Source of the DNA: CAYTEO01 sp964436825
GTDB taxonomy: Bacteria; Krumholzibacteriota; Krumholzibacteriia; LZORAL124-64-63
Length of the DNA stretch: 8,973 nt
Assembly: GCA_964436825.1 (NCBI GenBank)
Contig: CAYTEO010000070.1
Coordinates: 1 to 8,973 of the forward strand
Direction: 5' to 3'
The notes beneath the pieces are model-generated. The model was not told the origin of the DNA, ran no database searches, and worked only from the letters and a program-made list of their open reading frames with translations. The translations under genes and the position numbers were made by a program. Of the stretch, positions 6,376 to 8,973 are shown piece after piece. Within the stretch, counting starts at the first letter, position 1, and every line of letters starts with the position of its first letter.

Positions 6376-7182
6376 TCACCTCGCGGTCCCGTCGTCCGTC
6401 CCCTCTGCCGTCCATGGATAGGGGCGCCGCCCCCCGTCCGTCAAGCCCGCCGCCTGCAGCGACAGGCGCAGCAGGTGCCGCCTCGCCGCGCGCGACCGCC
6501 GCCCCAGCGACCTCAGGTAGGCCCGCGCCTTCTCCCGCGACGTGTCGGCGCGGTCGGCCTCCAGGGGGCAGGCGTAGGGTGGCAGCGACGGCGACGGCAG
6601 CAGGGCCGCCACCCGGGCCAGCTCGCTCTCGGCGGCCAGCAGCAGCGGCCTGACCACGGCGATCCGCCCGTCCGCGTAGTCGCGCCGCGGCACCAGCCCG
6701 GTGGGATCGCCCCGGGCGGTCAGGTTCATCAGGACCGTCTCGGCGGCGTCGTCCAGGTGGTGGCCCAGGACGATCGTGTCGAAACCGCCGTCGCGGGCGA
6801 CTTCCAGCAGGGCGCGGCGGCGCAGCCGGGAACAGCGGAAGCACGGGTGCAGGTCGCGGGACCCGCCTGTGGCGGCGACCGGATCGATGGCCGCGAACGA
6901 GAGCGGCACGCCGGCCTCCCGCGCCATGGCCGCCAGGGCGTCCCGGCGTTCCGCGTTCCCCACCGCGCCGGCGATCTCCACGTGGCAGGCGGCCAGCTCG
7001 CACGACAGGCCGGAGCGCGGCAGCCACCAGGCCAGCACGTGCAGCAGCGCCAGGCTGTCCTTGCCGCCGCTGAAGGCCACCAGCAGCCGGTCGCCGTCGG
7101 CGAACAGCCGCCAGCGCCGCTGGGCGGCGGCCAGGCGTCGCGCCAGGAAGTGGAGCCTGCGCTGCAGCTCGGGAGCGGTCAC
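6376..7182 (-). CDS. ttcA: TtcA-like PP-loop tRNA 2-thiocytidine biosynthesis protein (268 aa)
   Basis: The product carries the ATP-pyrophosphatase PP-loop SGGKDS (38-43). TtcA-type features follow: HPCFRCSRLRRRAL with a CxxC pair (C114, C117), GHHLDDAAETVLMNL (140-154), and a later Cys in PPYACPLEAD (C205). In TtcA three cysteines hold a [4Fe-4S] cluster, and the enzyme thiolates C32 of some tRNAs in the cytoplasm. Spacing here matches that layout, although the third cysteine lies in a PYACPLE context instead of the usual CNLCG. The start is GTG at 7182, 7 nt after a GGAGGA ribosome site; the frame further upstream overlaps the divergent DUF2270 gene and is not coding. The gene ends 2 nt before the histidine-kinase start, so the three minus-strand genes form one operon. 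At 268 aa it is somewhat shorter than E. coli TtcA (about 310). Another PP-loop thiolase (TtuA or TilS relative) is less likely. Confidence 0.85.
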   Translation of the reverse strand: MTAPELQRRLHFLARRLAAAQRRWRLFADGDRLLVAFSGGKDSLALLHVLAWWLPRSGLSCELAACHVEIAGAVGNAERRDALAAMAREAGVPLSFAAIDPVAATGGSRDLHPCFRCSRLRRRALLEVARDGGFDTIVLGHHLDDAAETVLMNLTARGDPTGLVPRRDYADGRIAVVRPLLLAAESELARVAALLPSPSLPPYACPLEADRADTSREKARAYLRSLGRRSRAARRHLLRLSLQAAGLTDGGRRPYPWTAEGTDDGTAR

Positions 7183-7197
7183 CGCGTCTCCTCCGTC

Positions 7198-7226
7198 TTG
7201 TGGACAGCCCCTCCTGCTGGTAGACT
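7198..7226 (+). promoter_or_regulatory. Sigma-70-type promoter, apparently leaderless, for the DUF2270 gene
   Basis: TTGTGG (7198-7203) and TAGACT (7221-7226) are separated by exactly 17 nt. The -10 box ends only 7 nt before the ATG at 7234, so the predicted start point coincides with the start codon. No good Shine-Dalgarno sequence lies in between. Each box keeps only part of the consensus (TTG; TA.A.T). Confidence 0.55.
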
Positions 7227-7233
7227 CTGGACC

Positions 7234-7962
7234 ATGGCACCCGACGACGCAACCGATCGACCGACGGACGGCCTCCCGGTCGACTACGAGGACCGGCCGC
7301 TGACCAGGCCCGAGTACATCTCGGCCATGGTCCACCTCTACCGCGGGGAGCTGCAGCGCACCCTGACCTGGCGCGTCCGCCTGGACACGACGACCAACTG
7401 GGCCCTGGTCACGACGGCCGGCCTGCTGACCTTCAGCTTCGGCAACCCCCAGTACGCGCAGGAGACCCTGATCACCTGCATGTACGCCAACCTGATGTTC
7501 CTCTTCCACGAGTCGCGGCGGTTCCGCTTCTTCGACGTCTGGCGCACGCGGCTGCGGATGATCGAGGAGAACTTCTACGGCCCCATCCTGCGCCGCGACC
7601 CCCACAGCCCGTTCGCCGACTGGGGCGAGCACGTGGCCGAGGACCTGCTGCACCCCAAGTTCAAGATCACCCGCCTGCAGGCCATGCGGGCCCGGCTGAT
7701 GCGCAACTACTCGTACATCTTCCTGTTCCTGCTGGTGGCCTGGTTCGGACGGGCGATCGCCTTCCCCTCCCCCCGCGGCGGCATCCCGGGGCTGTTCACG
7801 ATGACCGGCCTGCCGTGGTGGGTGCCGGCGACCCTGATCGTGGGGCCGTACGTGTTCCTGCTGGGGATCGTCCTGCTGGCCCCGCCGGTGGAGCCACCGG
7901 AGAAGAGTTTCTGGCAGGATCCGGAGCACCGGGGGGAGAGGGTGCCGGATCTGGATGTGTGA
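7234..7962 (+). CDS. DUF2270-family integral membrane protein (242 aa)
   Basis: This is the only clear plus-strand gene. The soluble N-terminus is acidic (residues 1-25) and leads into RPLTRPEYISAMVHLYRGEL (21-40) and RVRLDTTTNWALVTTAGLL (47-65). It continues FHESRRFRFFDVWRTRLRMI (91-110), EENFYGPI and LMRNYSYIFLFLLVAWFGRA. These pieces match the pattern I recall for DUF2270. Predicted membrane segments are about 54-70, 77-93, 160-176 and 197-216, with a charged cytosolic loop between the second and third. The function of this family is unknown to me. The ATG at 7234 has no ribosome site but sits 7 nt after a -10 box, suggesting leaderless translation. It is divergent from the TtcA-like gene (51-nt gap), so the two share a promoter region but need not share a function. 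Upstream frame extension to 5935 overlaps other genes antisense and is rejected. Confidence 0.85.
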   Translation: MAPDDATDRPTDGLPVDYEDRPLTRPEYISAMVHLYRGELQRTLTWRVRLDTTTNWALVTTAGLLTFSFGNPQYAQETLITCMYANLMFLFHESRRFRFFDVWRTRLRMIEENFYGPILRRDPHSPFADWGEHVAEDLLHPKFKITRLQAMRARLMRNYSYIFLFLLVAWFGRAIAFPSPRGGIPGLFTMTGLPWWVPATLIVGPYVFLLGIVLLAPPVEPPEKSFWQDPEHRGERVPDLDV

Positions 7963-8049
7963 GCACCCACGGACCGGAAAGCGGCAGGCTTGCGAATGGC
8001 TGCTACTGGTTATCAGGAATCCAAGCCGCGGACGAGATCACGTACCATC
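7963..8049. other. Convergent spacer between the DUF2270 gene and the darG remnant
   Basis: This 87-nt spacer separates the ends of two convergent genes. It is visibly less G+C-rich than the sequence to its left. The only structure I see is GGCTTG...CAAGCC, six complementary bases around a long loop, too weak to call a terminator. No convincing gene or repeat is present. Confidence 0.4.
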
Positions 8050-8858
8050 TCATGAAACCCATCCCTTACGGGCCAGGACGCTCTCCGCGATGCCGATCTG
8101 GCGCGGGGTGAACCGCCGCTTGCGCTCGTTCCAGGAGTGAACTTTCTCGACCAGACCGCCCCTCGACCGCCTTGAGCACGTGACGCAGGTTCTCGGCATA
8201 GGGCCCATAAGGCGCCTCTCTGAACCGCAATCTGAGCTGTTCCCCTGCTTCCTGCATGAAATACATCAGCTTGTGGACCTCGAGCAGCGTGATCGCCGGA
8301 TCGAGCAGTCCGGCAAGGTAGCGACGGATCAGCTCGACCAGCACGGCACGGCCCGGCGTCATCCGCGGGGCTCTGTTCCTGCGAGGCCGTGCCGAGCTCC
8401 GCAGCGAGTAACCAGGTTCGTAGACGAGCACGCGCACGCCAGCGAGGCCACCCAGCGCTCGCTCGATACGCAACCGGACATCCGGCCAGTGCAACCCGCC
8501 GAGACCGCTGCCCAGGGGGGATGGCGATGCTCTCGATGCGATGCTCGCGGATCACGGCGACGAGCGCTTCCAGGCCGGCCTCGATGTCCTCGATCCGGCT
8601 CTTGCCGCGCCAGTGGCGCTTCGTGGGGAAGTTGATGATCAGGCGTGGCGGCACGAGCTGCCCCGTCTCGTACACGAACAGCCGTCCAGGTACGACCTCA
8701 CCCTGCCGGCAAGCTGCCGCGTAAGCCCGGAAGTTGTCCGGGAAGGCGTTCCTGAACTGCAGCGCAATGCCTCGGCCCATCACGCCAACACAGTTGACCG
8801 TGTTGACCAGGGCCTCGGCCTTGCAGTCCAGGATATTGCCTTACAGGTACTGGATCAT
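8050..8858 (-). pseudogene. darG: Decayed darG: macro-domain DNA ADP-ribosylglycohydrolase antitoxin of DarTG
   Basis: Read across three frames this is DarG, the antitoxin that removes ADP-ribose from DNA modified by the toxin DarT. Frame 1 starts with MIQYL at 8858, then a TAA at 8843-8841 (codon 6, where Lys would be expected). It goes on through GNILDCKAEALVNTVNCVG, VMGRGIALQFRNAFPDNF and IINFPTKRHWRGKSRIEDIE. The Lys of NFPTK is residue 80 counted from this start, matching as I recall the catalytic K80 of Thermus DarG. At a C6 run (8515-8520) the frame breaks; a second frame continues with GLHWPDVRLRIE, VRVLVYEPG and then the C-terminal domain TLLEVHKLMYFMQEAGEQLR, APYGPYAENLRHVLKAVEG. 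Near 8146-8168 the sequence jumps to a third frame, ending VHSWNERKRRFTPRQIG...VLARKGWVS with stop at 8050-8052. About 70 residues that normally lie between these parts are missing. With three lesions it cannot make full antitoxin. No darT lies upstream in the remaining 115 nt, where the toxin gene usually adjoins darG. Confidence 0.88.
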
Positions 8859-8879
8859 CGGCTCGCCACACCTCTCAAG

Positions 8880-8895
8880 ACAATGACGTCATTGT
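8880..8895. promoter_or_regulatory. Perfect 16-bp palindrome, candidate operator
   Basis: ACAATGACGTCATTGT is its own reverse complement over all 16 bases. It lies 22 bp upstream of the darG-remnant ATG and covers most of the predicted -10 box, as a repressor operator would. The protein that binds it is unknown. Confidence 0.5.
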
Positions 8896-8919
8896 GGCTA
8901 TTGCCGCGTCGTGCCTCAA
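8891..8919 (-). promoter_or_regulatory. Sigma-70-type promoter upstream of the darG remnant
   Basis: On the minus strand, TTGAGG (8919-8914) and CACAAT (8896-8891) are 17 nt apart, with four of six consensus bases in each. The start point would fall near 8884, giving a leader of about 26 nt that contains a GAGAGG sequence. A promoter this close to darG means the remnant need not depend on an upstream toxin gene. Confidence 0.45.
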
Positions 8920-8973
8920 ACGAACACCTGTTATCTCACCCCTATGTCGTACCTCTTCGGGCGCTTCCGCTTG

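Larger units (their letters stand above)
8859..8973. other. Right-edge flank, lower G+C, no gene recognised
   Basis: Apart from the promoter and palindrome described separately, this flank holds no gene I can name. On the minus strand a short frame entering from the right edge reads KRKRPKRYDIGVR and stops at 8931-8933. It could be the C-terminal tail of an upstream gene, but it is too short to identify and does not resemble the end of DarT. An AACA-CC-TGTT inverted repeat lies at 8923-8932 next to the -35 box. Confidence 0.35.

Noticed and set aside
4448..6421. Long plus-strand open frames opposite the regulator and kinase
   Set aside because: Low-complexity Gln/Gly/Ala/Arg products with no recognisable motif; the minus strand encodes complete conserved proteins.
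6374..7252. Long upstream extension of the histidine kinase
   Set aside because: It overlaps the TtcA-like gene in another frame and is Arg/Ala/Gly/Pro-rich, typical of a shadow frame in high-G+C DNA.
7225..7252. Minus-strand TTGCGT-N17-CAGAGT as promoter of the TtcA-kinase-regulator operon
   Set aside because: Only three of six bases match in each box, so it is not distinguishable from chance; the real promoter of this operon was not found.
7249..7262. Sigma-54-like GG-N10-GC on the minus strand upstream of the TtcA-like gene
   Set aside because: Only the GG and TTGC match; the rest of the -24 element is wrong, it lies inside the DUF2270 coding region and no TCGCA-type sites accompany it.
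7183..7929. Upstream extension of the TtcA-like protein
   Set aside because: It lies opposite the DUF2270 gene, and the conserved product begins just after the GTG at 7182, which has a good ribosome site.
8884..8973. Plus-strand open frame MTSLWLLPRR running off the right edge
   Set aside because: It has no ribosome site, no recognisable motif and only 30 codons in view; it may be chance.

Overview
The window is about 70% G+C bacterial DNA, dense in genes. Signal peptides, an outer-membrane beta-barrel and a TolC/CzcC-type channel point to a Gram-negative (diderm) organism. The DENGDGFNDLAPDDDGDG-type signature in one secreted protein is, from memory, common in uncultured FCB-superphylum and related lineages. 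That placement (for example Krumholzibacteriota, Eisenbacteria or Gemmatimonadota-like) is an inference, not a demonstration.

Left part (1-3273, all minus strand, read right to left). A four-gene leftward operon begins at a sigma-54 promoter (3123-3138). Its order is: a secreted TSP3-like, Met/His-rich protein (163 aa); an outer-membrane beta-barrel-like protein (372 aa); a small Cys-containing secreted protein (108 aa); and a CzcC-like outer-membrane efflux protein that runs off the left edge. The channel normally works with a periplasmic adaptor and an RND pump, which would be expected just beyond position 1. Each of the three spacers inside the operon holds a perfect 9-10 bp GC-rich hairpin.

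Middle part (3274-7182, minus strand). A second leftward operon holds a TtcA-like tRNA thiolase, a membrane histidine kinase (2-nt gap) and a sigma-54-activating response regulator (8-nt overlap with the kinase gene). Between the regulator gene and the sigma-54 promoter lie two 16-bp palindromic TCGCAG...TGCG sites, 32 bp apart and about 115-150 bp upstream of the predicted transcription start, where enhancer sites for such a regulator belong. Kinase, regulator, enhancers, promoter and target operon thus look like one self-contained envelope or metal-stress circuit, similar in logic to ZraSR. The signal itself cannot be read from the sequence.

Right part. A DUF2270-type membrane protein runs rightward (7234-7962), apparently from a leaderless promoter. 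From 7963 on, the sequence is less G+C-rich in its spacers and carries a decayed minus-strand darG (8050-8858). This is the macro-domain antitoxin of DarTG, broken by a nonsense codon, a frameshift and an internal deletion with another frame change. No darT toxin gene is visible. A recognisable promoter with a perfect 16-bp palindrome over its -10 box is still present upstream of the remnant.
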